From the NCBI GenBank assembly GCA_027627225.1, contig CM051026.1, positions 10,149,425 through 10,213,424 of the forward strand: DNA of 64,000 nt, in the 5' to 3' direction. The translations under genes were made by a program, and so were the position numbers. How positions within the stretch are numbered: the stretch's first letter is position 1; each line of letters begins with the position of its first letter. Below, one piece after another: positions 23,666-35,019 of the stretch. This DNA is from Congeria kusceri (Eukaryota; Mollusca; Bivalvia; Myida; Dreissenidae). Under the pieces are notes generated by a model that was not told the DNA's origin, searched no databases, and saw only the letters and a list, made by a program, of their open reading frames with translations.

Positions 23666-24971
23666 AAAAAATTGTACCAAGGCCGTCCTTAATAAATTGT
23701 TTGTTTGGTGTTACTCTACTTACTCATGAAAATGGCTACTACCCCCCAAAAACAATTCAACAAGCAAAAAGGGAAAAAAACAACAACAAATGTTATGTTT
23801 GTATCCCTGTTGCTCATTTCGTTTAATATGGTGGAATTTAGCCCTCTGAGGCTCTTCTTTTTGAAGATTAACGCCGATGGAGTTTGTGTAGAATATTATT
23901 TCATGAGGTGTTTTCTGAGCGATTGTTGAGTGAGTGTCGGATGTTAATTACCTTAGTTTATGTTTGTAAATTGTTCTTTAGTGATTAAGGTCCATGTATG
24001 CCTCGTCTTAAACTGATGTTCTTTAGAATAATGCTAGTAACAAACGTTGTTTACAACCACTGATTGCCTCATTACTTCGTCTTAAAGGATGCATACATTT
24101 TGGATGTATTTAACTTAAATGACAAGTTTTATATTGCCTTGAATATGTTGAAATTTTCTTGTTAAAACTTTTTTCAATAACAGAATATGAGAAATCTATA
24201 TCAGAGTTTTTCAATTTTATCACGTTTATAAATCAATAATACAATGATATTGCAAGTACACAGGTACAATGGTCACATAGTAAGTGTGAACTATATATTC
24301 AATTTACAACCTTAACAGAAAAAAAATTCATACAAATACCGTACCTACCTACCCACTGCTAAAATTCGGATAGGGTTACGCTAAACCAACAATTCATTAA
24401 GGGCGGCCCAAAAGTGTTAATTTAGCATTTTTTTGTTCCCTTTATGTGCTTGTTCATTAAAAATAATCTTTAAGTACCAGAGAATTTTCACTAACCAGTA
24501 GTGATAGCATTACTTTAAAACTACATAAAGCTCATATATGCTTGAAATCTAATTATTACTTTTATAAAGGGACTTATTCACACATTTTTTCGTATTATAA
24601 AAAAATGTCACTAAATGTCTAAACTAAACACAATAAACCACCTAGAATAACCAAAAACAAGTATTATGATTATAAACAAAAAAATAATAATTATAAACAA
24701 AACAAATAATTATAAACAAAACAAAGTAAAAAGATTTGCCTCTCCCGGGACTTGAACCTACAACCTTTCATTTGGCCAGTCTTAAATATAACTGTGTTTT
24801 AATCTATGTAAGTGATACATGTTTTCTAAAATAGCCAAAAAAGCATTACAAACGCTTAATACTTTTAGCCATTTCATTTGATGATTATTCATAAATGACC
24901 GTATATTTTCAAAATATTTTTGTGTCAGATGTGTTAATTCGCTTCCTTTTAGAAGTACAATGTACTTTTTT
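23666..24971. other. AT-rich DNA with one tRNA-like relic
   Basis: Around 24735-24790 the reverse strand has GTAGGTTCAAGTCCCGGGAG, a B-box-like sequence probably from a SINE head. No gene was supported; the short frame at 23705-23929 lacks motifs. Confidence 0.35.
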
Positions 24972-27232
24972 TAGCTCACCGGAGCACAAAGTGCTCATGG
25001 TGAGCTTTTGTGATCGCCCGTTGTCCGTCGTGCCTGTGTGCGTGCGTCGTCAGCTTTTCATTCAAACAACATCTCCTTCTCTACCGCTTGGCAGATTTTC
25101 ACCAAACTTCACAGGAATGATTCTTGGGTGGACCTCTTTCAAAGTTGTTCAAATCTTTCTGGTCCGCTTTATATGTAGGTCACCAGAGCTAAAAATAGAT
25201 TTAAAAAGTAAAAAATTTAAAAATCATCTCCCATAAAACCGCAAGGCTGAGAGCTTTTATATTCGATATGTGACATCCTCTAGTAATCCTCTACTAAGAT
25301 TGTTGAAATGATGCTCCTAGGGTCAAAACTGGCCACGCCCCAGGGGTCACATGGTTTATATAGACTTATATAGCATAATGACTTTAAAAATCTTCTCCTC
25401 TAAAACCGCATGGCCTAGAGGTTTCATAATTGGTATGTAACATTGTATAGTGGTCCTCTACAAAGATTGTTCAATTAATGCCCCTGGGGTCAAAACTGTC
25501 CACACCCAGGGGTTCACATGGTCAATATAAACGTAAACAGCAAAATGACTTTAAAAAACTTCTCTGAAACCACAAGGCCCAGAGGTATCATATTTGGTTG
25601 GAAACATTGTATAGTGGTCTTCTATAAAGATTGTTCAAATGATGCCCATGGGTCCAAACTGGGCACATCCCAGGGGTCACATGGTTTATATAGACTTAAA
25701 TAGCAAAATGGCTTTAAAAATCTTCTCCTCTGAAACTGCAAGGCCCAGAGGTTTCAAAAGTGGGTAAAATGTGGCCATGACCCAGGGCGTCGCATGATTT
25801 ATATAGACTAGGGATGGGACCGAATATTCGTATAAAAAAACGAATACGAATATTCAATTATCAAATTTATTTCAAGAACAAAATTTCTTTAAAAAATTTT
25901 TTTTATCCAGTTTGATTGCGAATTAAACACGAATTCGAGTCGTATTTCCTGCCTAGCATGTGGGCCGGGGCAGTGTAACGCTTTTACGACACATGCTAAA
26001 CATGTCCAACTAACGACGATTGATAATTGGCAGGGGGGCCACGTCTTTACATGGGCCGCGAATTAACGGTTTGTAGGAGGCGCGAATATGACACATCGTA
26101 TCCACAAATAACGAAACTGGGCCATGGAATGATAACGATTTCACAGTTTGCACGAGGCGAACATTGTTGTTTTTATCCTTAAGTGACATACGTACGTTTG
26201 ACTCGTTTACAGTAAATTACGATTACTCTCTAAGTAAACCGATCAAAATGAATCAATTATCAGCCAATCAATGTCTTAAACGAATTAGCATTATCTGGTC
26301 CATCTTAATATACGTCACTCGTAAATTATTCTCCATTATATCGATACCGTATATTATACGAGAGTCTTTATTCATAAATAATGCCACCATCACGTGCTTG
26401 GAAAGTACGCGGTCATTTGACAAAACCCAGGCAACGTGTAATCTGCACAGCAGATACAAGCTTCATGGTTCTTAAAAAAAAACCGGAACGATTAACGAAT
26501 TAATTAACGATACATTAAACAATATCTTACATTTCTTTATATTTGCCTAACACTCACCAAGTTATATCGCTCATTTACCACTAAAACGAGGTACAACAAC
26601 TATGTACACGCAGTATATATATTTCGGATATGGAAAATATTCGGACAGAGTGCCGTATATAGTAAAATATAGTAGTATTTACAAAATGAATATTCGAATA
26701 TATTCGAATACCTAAAACGAATATTTGAATATTGATTTCAGTATTCGGTCCCATCCCTAATATAGACTTATATGGCAAGTGGGCCTTAAAAATCTAACGT
26801 GTTGAAACCGTTAACACCAGAGGCTATATATTTTGCGTGAAACATTGTGGAGTGGTCCTCTACAAAGATTGTTCAAATGCTGTCCCTGGAGTGAAAATTG
26901 GTCACCCCCTGGGGGTCACATGGTTTATATACATTTAAATAGCAAAATGACTTGAAAAATCTCCTCTGAAACCGCAAGGCCCACTGGAATCACATTGGGT
27001 ATTTAACATTGAAAAGTGTTCCACTACAAATATTGTTCAAATGATGCCCATGGGGTACAAGGTGGCCATGCCCTGTGGGTCACATAATTTATAAAGACTA
27101 AAAAAACTTCTGAAACTGCTAGGCCCAGATCTTTGTACTCAGGTAAGGCGTTTAGTGCCGTTTTCCCTCTTGTTATTAGCCATTATGATGTCTTAAACTC
27201 AGGTGAGTGACCTAGGGCCATCATGGCCCTCT
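24972..27232 (+). repeat. interspersed repeat family B, interrupted
   Basis: Runs from TAGCTCACCGGAGCACAAAG to CATCATGGCCCTCTTG, with about ten subrepeats carrying TCACATGGTTTATATAGAC, CTTCTCCTCTGAAACCGCA and AGATTGTTCAAATGATGCC. It is the reverse counterpart of 3017-3985 and is split by a hAT-like element at 25809-26759. Confidence 0.8.
25809..26759. mobile_element. hAT-like non-autonomous transposon, 951 bp
   Basis: Termini TAGGGATGGGACCGAATA and (reverse complement) the same 18 bases, then divergence. An exact 8-bp direct duplication ATATAGAC flanks it at 25801-25808 and 26760-26767. TAGGG termini with an 8-bp duplication are diagnostic of the hAT superfamily. Removing the element and one duplication restores the ATATAGACTTATAT text of family B. 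Inside are ATTCGAATATTCG-like repeats near both ends and a 103-residue frame without transposase motifs. Confidence 0.9.
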
Positions 27233-27277
27233 TGTTTTTGGAATCGAGGACCAAAAAAAATAAAAAATTGTCAATTA

Positions 27278-27590
27278 GCCAATCTGTGAATAGCTCATTT
27301 GATAGAGTGCAGGACTGTCAGTCCAGAGTTCGTAAGTTTACTTCCCGACCCGGTCACATAACTCTTGTGGTGATTGGTCACGAAATAATTTCTACGGCCA
27401 TTCTCCCCCTACCTCTGATTCAAGTAGGGCAGTTGTCAGTTACTGGCATAAGTATGTGCACTCAGTCCTGGTTAACCACTTAGATCGGCTAAGCTTGCCC
27501 AGGAATATGTGAGTAGGTTAACAGACCGCCGTTATATGACTAAAATACTATTAAATATGGCATGAAGCAGCTGGCGACACTCATGGGCAG
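27278..27590 (+). mobile_element. tRNA-derived SINE (type 1)
   Basis: The head has an A box TAGCTCATTTGATAGAG, an anticodon-like region GGACTGTCAGTCC, and a B-box region AGTTCGTAAGTTTACTTCC. The body has TCTCCCCCTACCTCTGATTC and CAGTTGTCAGTTACTGG, and the tail reads TATGACTAAAATACTATTAA. The tail resembles the 3' end of widespread molluscan SINEs, from memory. Confidence 0.75.
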
Positions 27591-27829
27591 TATACGCATA
27601 AGACCAAGTGGGAGTAAAGTGATGAGTGGGTCAGTGGCAAGACATATTAACAGTTGTACAAACATTTGATAAACCTAGATGGAAATTTGTTTAAAAAAGG
27701 TTGAAAACAAAGTTCAGTTTAGCCTCCCAGAAATTTACTATTTTTCACATTAAGTTAAACCCTATTTGTTTTAGCTCGAGGCTTTATGGAACACTTTTCA
27801 GTCTGTTCCCTGGGTACAACCAGTACTTT

Positions 27830-28440
27830 TTATGCCCCCAGCATCTTGATGCGGGAGGCATATAGTGATTGTCATGTCCGTCCTTCCGTTCTTCCGTCCG
27901 TGACAAGTTAAGTAGATTTTGCCATTTCGTCTAGCACCAACACCGCTTACTACAACACTTGGATTCTTACACATTTGTTGCTTATGACCATTCCCTATCC
28001 ACCCATATCACCCAATCTCACTTTGACCTTGACCTAATTTGCACTAAGAATAATTCAAATGGGCTGTTTCTTGGTTAACTAGATTTTACCGTTTGGTCTT
28101 GCCCAAACACCGCTTGCAACAATACTGGATATTGACACAGTTGATACTAGTGACCGTTCCCAATCCACCCATATCATCCAACCTCACTTTGACCTGCAGG
28201 ACCTGGTTTCCTAGCTCACAGTTCAAGGTCACACTTAGAGGTCAAAGGTCAAATATGGGCATAACACAGCTTGTCCGGACTGTAACTTTATCATTCATCA
28301 GGGAATTTTAAAATAACTTGCCACAAATGTTCACCATGTAGAGGCAGCGTGTCATGCGCAAGACCTGTGTCCCTAGCTCAAAGGTCAATGTTACACTTGT
28401 CATAGCTTTAAGAAGATTTGCTTGTTAAAAAATGTGATTT
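27830..28440 (+). repeat. repeat family C, copy 1
   Basis: Begins TTTATGCCCCCAGCATCTTGA, has a GTCCGTCCTTCC tract, then CACCCATATCACCCAA and TTTGACCTTGACCTAATTTG subrepeats. The 3' end departs from other copies after about 28200. Confidence 0.75.
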
Positions 28441-28460
28441 TGAAATAATTACAATATTAT

Positions 28461-28640
28461 ACAGTAAACTCCGCTTGTAACGATATTGAGTGGACCATAT
28501 AATTTATATCGCTATATTCAATCATTTTACATACAAACATTTAATGTAGAACTATGTATAATGAAAGAACCTCAAGAAATGCAATCAGAGTTTGAAAGTT
28601 TCATAAATATTCAGAATAATTATCAAACATGACTACAATG
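28461..28640 (+). mobile_element. pogo-like element end fragment
   Basis: TACAGTAAACTCCGCTTG followed by ATATTGAGTGGACCATA matches the left end of the element at 32318. No right end was found. Confidence 0.4.
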
Positions 28641-28810
28641 ATTTCTTTTTCATAATTTTTAGGCCTCTGTACAACGTTATATAACGTTTGCATAATAATG
28701 ATGTCACTAAATACTGCAGGAACTACCAATGTCTTTCACTAAATTCACAACTTGTCTCTAAACAGATGTAACGTGCCAATTATACTAACAGTCACACCCA
28801 ACGCCATTGT

Positions 28811-28880
28811 TAGCTCGACTTTTCGAAGAAGAAAATTTGAGCTATTGTCATCGCTCTGTCCACTGCATCAGCATCTTTTT
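28811..28880. repeat. family D end fragment
   Basis: TTAGCTCGACTTTTCGAAGA matches the end of family D in reverse orientation; only about 70 bp remain. Confidence 0.45.
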
Positions 28881-28889
28881 ATGAATTTT

Positions 28890-29337
28890 ATGCCCCGGCA
28901 TCTTGATGCGGGAGGCATATAGTGATTGTCCTGTCCGTCCGTCTTTCCGTCCGTCTGTGACAAGATTAAGTAGATTTTACCATTTCGTCTAGTACCAACA
29001 CCGCCTACTAAAACACTTACTTACACAGTTGTTGCTTTTGATCTTTCCCTATCCACCCATATCTGTCAACCTCACTTTGACCTTGACCTAATTTTCACTT
29101 AGGATTATTAAAATGGGCTGTTTCTTGGTTCTCTAGATTTTACGGTTTCGTCGTGCGCCAACACCTCTTGCAACAACACTTGGATATTTACACAGTTGTT
29201 ACTTATCATCGTTCCCAATCCACCCATTTCACCCAACCTCAATTTGACATTGGCCTAATTTGGACTAAGGAATGAGCTATCCAGCACCCACCGGGGGCAT
29301 GTGCGTTTATCAAACACAGAATCTTGTTGGCTTCATT
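28890..29337 (+). repeat. repeat family C, copy 2
   Basis: Starts TTTATGCCCCGGCATCTTGA and GTCCGTCCGTCTTTCCG, and ends at GTTTATCAAACACAGAATCT. Confidence 0.8.
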
Positions 29338-29945
29338 TTTTATGCCCCTGGCATCTTGATGCAGGAGGCATACAGTGATTGTCCTGTCCGTCCGTCCGTC
29401 CTTCCGTCCATGACAAGGTGAAGTAGATTTTACCGTTTTTTCTAGCACCAACTCTGCCTACTGCAACACTTTGATACTTGCACAGTTGCTGCTTATGACC
29501 ATTCCCTATCCACCCATATCACCCAACCTCACTTTGACCTTGACCTAATTTGCACTTATCATTATTCAAAAGTGCCATTTAACCGTTTCGTCTAGCACCA
29601 GCACCGCTTACTACAACACTTAGATATTTACACAGTTGTTACTTATGGCCATTCCCAATCCACCCATATCACCCAACCTCACTTTGACCTTAATATTGAC
29701 CTCATTTGCACTTAGAATAATTCAAAAGTGCCATTTCTTAGTTAACTAGATTTTACCGTTTCGTCTAGCACCAACACTGCTTACTACAACACTTGGATAT
29801 TTACACAATTTTTACTTATGATATTTCCCAATCCACCCATATCACCCAACCTCACTTTGACCTTGACCTAATTTGGACTAAGAAATGGACTACCCAGCTC
29901 CAACCGGGGGCATGTGTGTTTATCAAACACAGAATCTTGTTTGGT
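29338..29945 (+). repeat. repeat family C, copy 3
   Basis: Starts TTTATGCCCCTGGCATCTTG directly after copy 2 and ends GTTTATCAAACACAGAATCT. It carries one more internal subrepeat than copy 2. Confidence 0.8.
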
Positions 29946-31100
29946 TAAGTTTTTTGTCGGAGTCCATTTCTGAAAAACTATGAAAAGTATCCATTTGAAA
30001 CTTTCAATACTTGTTCACTATCAAAAGGGTAATTAATTACAACAAGACAAGTAACCCTGTGATTTGTATTTCCAGAGTTATCTTGCTGTAGTTATGTCTG
30101 CAGTTTTCGTAACATGATCTTTTTTTTTTCATATAAAATTATTTTAAATGATGACGATTGTAAACTGTTTTTGTAAATATATCGTTTTGCTATATTATTA
30201 TGTTGACAATATTCTCATTGAAAACGGATTTGGTTGCTTTAATTAAATCATCTAATTTTGCCCATTGGGATTCATTACTTACTCGGGCCAAACGAATGAA
30301 ATGTGTTACGGGCAGCGGTTTCAAAGAAGTTAGGTAGGGTTGGGATTAAGTTTGTTTGATTAACTTCGCATTCATGGAAACCAATCGTCTCTAAAAACTT
30401 TAGGGTCCCGGGTTTTCACTGGGAAGGGGCGGGTTACCCGAGACACACGGTTTGTTTTTTTGGCCTCACAATAAAACGAGACTTGCCTGTATTTATAGGT
30501 TATGTTTGTAAATATAACTGTTTTAATTCCGACATTAATTTGTGAGTGATAGTGTTACAAAATCTTCATCTTCTTTTGACAATAATACGACTAAATTTTG
30601 TTATCTCGAAGTTGCCAAGAATTCAATGTAACTTTGGCGTATCTGAAGTGTGACATATCTGATTATAGAATTTTTTTAAATATAGAGTTTAAATTATTAG
30701 AAAAATTTTAATTAAAATAACAATTCTGAATACATTAATTGAATTGTTTGTAAGTGATCGATTTATTCAAATCAAAAGCAACACATGGTCATTAAAACTT
30801 GAGAAAACGTGTAAAGATGTTTGCAATGTGTGATCAACTTTGGTCATCGCTAGAAACAACCAAAAATATTTTCCAATCTGACATAAGTGAGTTCGAGAAA
30901 ACAAATTTAGATGTATTTCTAAATATTGACAGAAGTTTAAGCTTGACTTCGACAATGGTGTGCATTTTAAACCAGTAACATGGTTTTGCCTAAATCTTAT
31001 GTGTAAAATACTTTTCCTTCCAAAACATTTCGGCTGGGGTTCTAAATTCTTAGCATGTGCCTTTTCTATTTTAAAAAAAACAAGAACAAAGAAAAAAGAC
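29946..31100. other. AT-rich DNA, no gene supported
   Basis: The minus-strand frame 30767-31102 (111 residues) lies beyond the probable poly(A) signal of the next gene and has no motif, so I leave it out. Confidence 0.4.
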
Positions 31101-31101
31101 A

Positions 31102-31107
31102 TTTATT
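31102..31107 (-). promoter_or_regulatory. candidate poly(A) signal
   Basis: AATAAA on the minus strand, about 195 bases after the proposed stop codon of the gene ending at 31300. The position is reasonable but the motif is common in AT-rich DNA. Confidence 0.3.
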
Positions 31108-31299
31108 AGACCATATGCTCAGTACAATTTTAAGGTGTAACAAGTAACTTCTCAATACATACCTTATAACATATAACTAAATTGGGTCCATAGAAAACAG
31201 AAATTTAAATAACATTTCACGTCTCCCATTGAAATCCTTCCCCATGCCATGGCTTGCTTTGTTGGTCAATAACTGCTGCAACTCGGGTGACGATACATC

Positions 31300-33739
31300 T
31301 CAGTGAATGACTTCTGGAAATATATACAATGTATCGTTTAGGTAAAGGTTCATTTTTCACTGCTTATAATTTTAGAACGCCATATTATGAAATTTTGGGA
31401 AATTTTATACCAATTTTTTTCGCTTCAAACACTGTTAAGGATGAGGTGATGCAAGTAGGGTCTGTTGTGAAACCTTAACCACTGATTTTTTTCCTTGGCC
31501 TAAACATTGTATTGTGACTTCTATAATAAAAATGCCTAAGATCAATAAAAAAAATTAAGAAGACTCCTGGTGTTTGTTTTTATTTGCGCAAAAAATTACA
31601 ACGTGGGGTTAGGGACAATGATAAAATGTTTTTATTTCATTTTGTACTAAAAAGTATAGTTTTACCTAACCCTGGCTAGGGGGGGTAGAACCTCCACTTT
31701 CCCTTGGAAAGTGGAGGTTCTGCGCCCCCTACCCCCCCAGGAGTTTTTTAAAACTCCCCTTGGTCAGAGCTGTATTTGAACCTACACACCAAGCCTCTCA
31801 AATCCACTGCTCTACCGAGCATAAATGTATGCAATAAAATGTCGAATAAAAATGCATTACATTATATAAATCTGCATGTACAACATATATTTAAAAAAAT
31901 AAAATTTGCGGCAAGACAAATTTTTGTGTATCTAATAATATTCTAATACTTTTTATTAAGTTTGAAATGTTCTTTTTGAAGATTCTAACTTATTTCAACT
32001 AAAAGTTCTGTTAGAAAAAAATACCCCAGTATTACGCAAAACATCAAAATAATTGGCCATTAAAGTTAAATTGTTTACCTCCAGTTATTGCGGAACATCG
32101 TTGGCTGCTACCATGTTTTGCTGCAAAAAGTCTGCGCATGGTTTCGGCATCGTTCAGGAATGCTTCGGTGTCAGGATCGGGGTCGTTGCTGTCCTTAAGT
32201 GTGGACGGGCTGCTGTCTGCAACAAGAAAAACAACATAGTAAAAATTTGTTTTCAACACTGCAGGTTATAGTGCATTATTATTATAAATTATATTTAAAG
32301 TTATAATAATGTTTTATACAGTAAACTCCGCTTGGAACAATACTGAGCAGACCATAGAATTTATATCCCTATATCAAAATATCCTCACATCCGTAAAGGC
32401 AACCAAGCGCATGGACATATCAGAATACAGGTGAGAGACGCAACACCGATCATATTACAGAAGACACTTTCGTTGTATAATGGGGGATAATGTGAGATAC
32501 AGGAGACGCCCATTCCAGAGGCGACCCTGGGTCTTTTAGTGCCTGGTGAGAAGCACCTAGTACACAGCACCTCAGTTTAACGTCTCATCAATGACTTTTA
32601 GTAGGTTAGGGTGGAGCGGGGTCTCGAATCCTGGGTTGTGAAGCCACTGTTTTACCACTAGACCACGGATGAGCTACTCGCAGCGTGTGTACGAGTACAT
32701 TGTATATAACGTTTCAATGATAATTTTGAATGCTTGTGATGTCACTAAATACTGCCATAAGCAAGAAATGGTCTTTCTATGGATATTGAACTTTGTCCAG
32801 TTTTAACAAGGCAGTTTTATGGACACTGACCAATATCAAATGAAATATATAGTGAATGGTTCCGGACCTTGGAATCAGTGTCTTTATATGCATATATCAT
32901 TACAAGCCATATCGATACAAGTGGAGTTTAGTTAATTCACTGTAAAGTTCTCCACCAAAGTCATCATCAAAAGAGCCTGGAATCATTAGCTGTAACAGCA
33001 TGTGTGGCTATACAATAAGGATTATAAGCAGTAACAGCAGTCATTTTAGTAGTTGTAGTATGAATAACATGTAAAGCTAGGACGACCTGGCCTGACACTC
33101 GTGAATTCTTATCAGCATTATTTCATATATTTATACTCTGTTTACGATTCCAGTATGTAAAAAAATGTACAGATTTTCATCGTAATGGTTTTCTAATATA
33201 TTCATTCAAAAAGTCCAATTTTAGGTGGATTTTTCAGAGCTATAATACTGAGAATAGTTATAGTGAAAGGAATAGTATACAGGTAAGTCAAAATGGCGCA
33301 AAAGAGTGGCAGTATGATAATTTGCATTCTTTTTAAGTTGATTTAGCACAAGATAAACTATTAGACTCACTATCGTTTTTGGGGTATTTTGTATGTTGTC
33401 CTTAAATGACCAATTGCTGATGCTTTTATTCATATTAATCTCTAAAACTGGCTGTTTTTCGGTGAACACAAAAAAACACGCTCGAGTACAATCTAATTAA
33501 AATCTGATTATGGGTGGTGAGGGGTCAAAACCCTGTTACTTGTAAAATAATAAAATTTCGGGGTTTAGTGTTAAGATTAGCAGATTTCTTATTCTTTGTA
33601 TTAGACAGCTCCTCATTAGCAATTAAGGAGTCAGCAGTGAAAACAGCAACAACAGGAACAACACCCACCTGGTAGGTCATGGACATGCTGTTGGAACTGT
33701 CGGATCTGGATTTTGCGGGTGCATCAGCATGTTCTGTTG
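31300..33739 (-). CDS. 3' part of an unidentified gene, four exons
   Basis: On the minus strand four segments chain with compatible phases. X1 33669-33739 (TTTTATTTTCAG|CA ... TACCAG|GTGGGT) reads TEHADAPAKSRSDSS then NSMSMTYQ. X2 32941-32989 (TGTTACAG|CTA ... TTTACA|GTGAAT) reads LMIPGSFDDDFGGELY. X3 32079-32216 (TTCTTGTTGCAG|AC ... CTGGAG|GTAAAC) reads SSPSTLKDSNDPDPD then TEAFLNDAETMRRLFAAKHG and SSQRCSAITG. X4 31300-31313 (TATATTTCCAG|AA) would end EVIH-stop. Phases are 1-0, 0-1, 1-1 and 1-stop. The product looks acidic, Ser/Asp-rich and probably disordered apart from a helical stretch around ETMRRLFAAKHG. I do not recognise the family. Upstream exons should lie above 33740 but were not found. 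Introns contain a pogo-like element, a SINE and hairpins. X3 and X1 are the best supported; X4 is the weakest. Confidence 0.5.
31688..31757. repeat. two adjacent perfect short hairpins
   Basis: GAACCTCCACTTTCC (31688-31702) and its exact complement (31706-31720) enclose a 3-base loop. GGAGTTTT (31740-31747) and AAAACTCC (31750-31757) follow. The C/G-rich stretches GGGGGGGTAG and CCCTACCCCCCC flank the first. All lies in the last intron of the minus-strand gene. Confidence 0.8.
31760..31825 (-). mobile_element. tRNA-like SINE head relic
   Basis: Reverse strand: GCTCGGTAGAGCAGTGG (D-arm and A-box-like) and TAGGTTCAAATAC (B-box-like), ending CTGACCA. T-arm pairing is poor, so this is not a functional tRNA gene. 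Confidence 0.4.
32318..32940. mobile_element. pogo-like element carrying a nested SINE
   Basis: The left end is TACAGTAAACTCCGCTTGG. The right side has ACAAGTGGAGTTTAGTTAA then TTCACTGTA, an imperfect inverted counterpart. TA is present at both outer edges. The right edge coincides with the proposed donor of exon X2. Confidence 0.5.
32440..32675 (-). mobile_element. tRNA-derived SINE (type 2), reverse copy
   Basis: Reverse strand: head GTGGTCTAGTGGTAAAACAG and GGATTCGAGACCCC (A- and B-box-like), body GAGACGTTAAACTGAGGTGC and GACCCAGGGTCGCCTCTGGA, shared with 21068-21358. Confidence 0.7.
32990..33668 (-). other. probable intron between exons X1 and X2
   Basis: No exon with good splice sites was seen inside. 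A minus-strand frame 33221-33469 lacks support. Confidence 0.35.
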
Positions 33740-34794
33740 CTGAAAATAAAATAAAATATCAATTGAAATCAGTTTAACACCAGAGTTCTTATCAAATCAG
33801 TGTATGCGCAACTAAACCACAATAGAATAGCTCAAATTGTCAAAGAACTTTCACCAGATGCTTGTGAGGGCTTCATTCCTTTTTACCATTGAATTTTTAG
33901 ATTCTTCTTCATGATTTTAATTCAGTAATATCTGATGTTATATGCTTTAAATGAATATACACTTTTGTACATACAGCCATTTTAAACAATAATTTTCATC
34001 ACTTGTTATTCACAAATTAAATCCTTTTAAACCAGATATTCTCTCTCACTTAGTCACTAGCTGCATCAAGTGAAATAGTATGTGCATGAAATTGCAAATG
34101 GCTGCAGACACAGCCTTACAATGATGCTTTAACCACACTGCAGTAATAAATGCATCTAGCTTTACCTTTGAAACATTCCTGATAGCACTCTTGTACAAAT
34201 AAAGTGTACTGAATAGGCCGCACTACACATTCAAGAAGTTGACATAGCACCTATGCACATTCCAATTACAAACACCACCAAACGATACATCAAACAGACC
34301 GAACAGATACATGTATTCTCTACAAATGTATAAACATGCAAGATGTACTGAATGTAGATCTACTCGCCGTACGGCAAATAAAACAAGCCGTACCAATCCG
34401 GGCAAGCAGCAGCTACAGGCCTTGTCCGGCAGAAATGATTCTGAACTGGGGAAAATTATTTCACAGCCGATGTTCCACTTGAGACCATTTATTTGGCAGG
34501 AAATCACAGTTACTCAGCTGCTTAAGACCAGGACAGGTTCTGAAATTTAAGGGAAAAAATGTATTTTTTTATGTATTGATAAGCAGAACTTGCACAAGGC
34601 TGACCAAGCCGACATGGACTGATAAAGCATGAGTTTCGGGCATCTCTCTAGAAAAGAAAGGTCTTATTATCAACTGGTAATACACTGGGACCAATTTGCT
34701 AGTGAACGGCATCCAAGCGCAACTTACCCTTTGGTACACGCTAAGAATACATCACCAACTACCATATACTTGTAAGTTTGTTTGTTTGGACTGT
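33740..34794. other. intron-like or intergenic DNA
   Basis: Overlapping frames on both strands at 34223-34550 have no recognisable motif and no matching splice pair. Missing upstream exons of the minus-strand gene could lie here. Confidence 0.35.
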
Positions 34795-34985
34795 TCGCCG
34801 TTTTAACAGCGTTCAGTCATATCACAAAGGTCAGTTAACCTATTCACACTTTTCCTGGGCAAGCTAAGCTGATCTATTCGGTTTACCAGTATTAAGTGCA
34901 CATACTTACACCAGTAACTGACAACTGCCCTACTTGAATCTGAGGTAGGGGGAGAATGGCCATAGAAGCTATTTGTAAAACTGTT
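34795..34985 (-). mobile_element. SINE (type 1), reverse 3' part
   Basis: Reverse strand contains CTCCCCCTACCTCAGATTC, GGGCAGTTGTCAGTTACTGG and a tail ATGACTGAACGCTGTTAAAA, matching the copy at 27278-27590. The tRNA head is absent. Confidence 0.7.
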
Positions 34986-35019
34986 ATGCCCTCTCTAGGT
35001 TAAAAGCGATCTTTAAAAA

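Noticed and set aside
24895..25236. 113-residue frame
   Set aside because: Lies in the start of repeat family B, and the same text recurs in other copies.
26164..26475. 103-residue frame inside the hAT-like element
   Set aside because: No transposase motifs; too short for a hAT transposase.
30767..31102. 111-residue minus-strand frame
   Set aside because: Starts at the probable poly(A) signal of the upstream gene; no motif and no splice support.
31760..31825. Functional tRNA gene
   Set aside because: D-arm and B-box-like text is present but T-arm and acceptor pairing fail; better explained as a SINE head.
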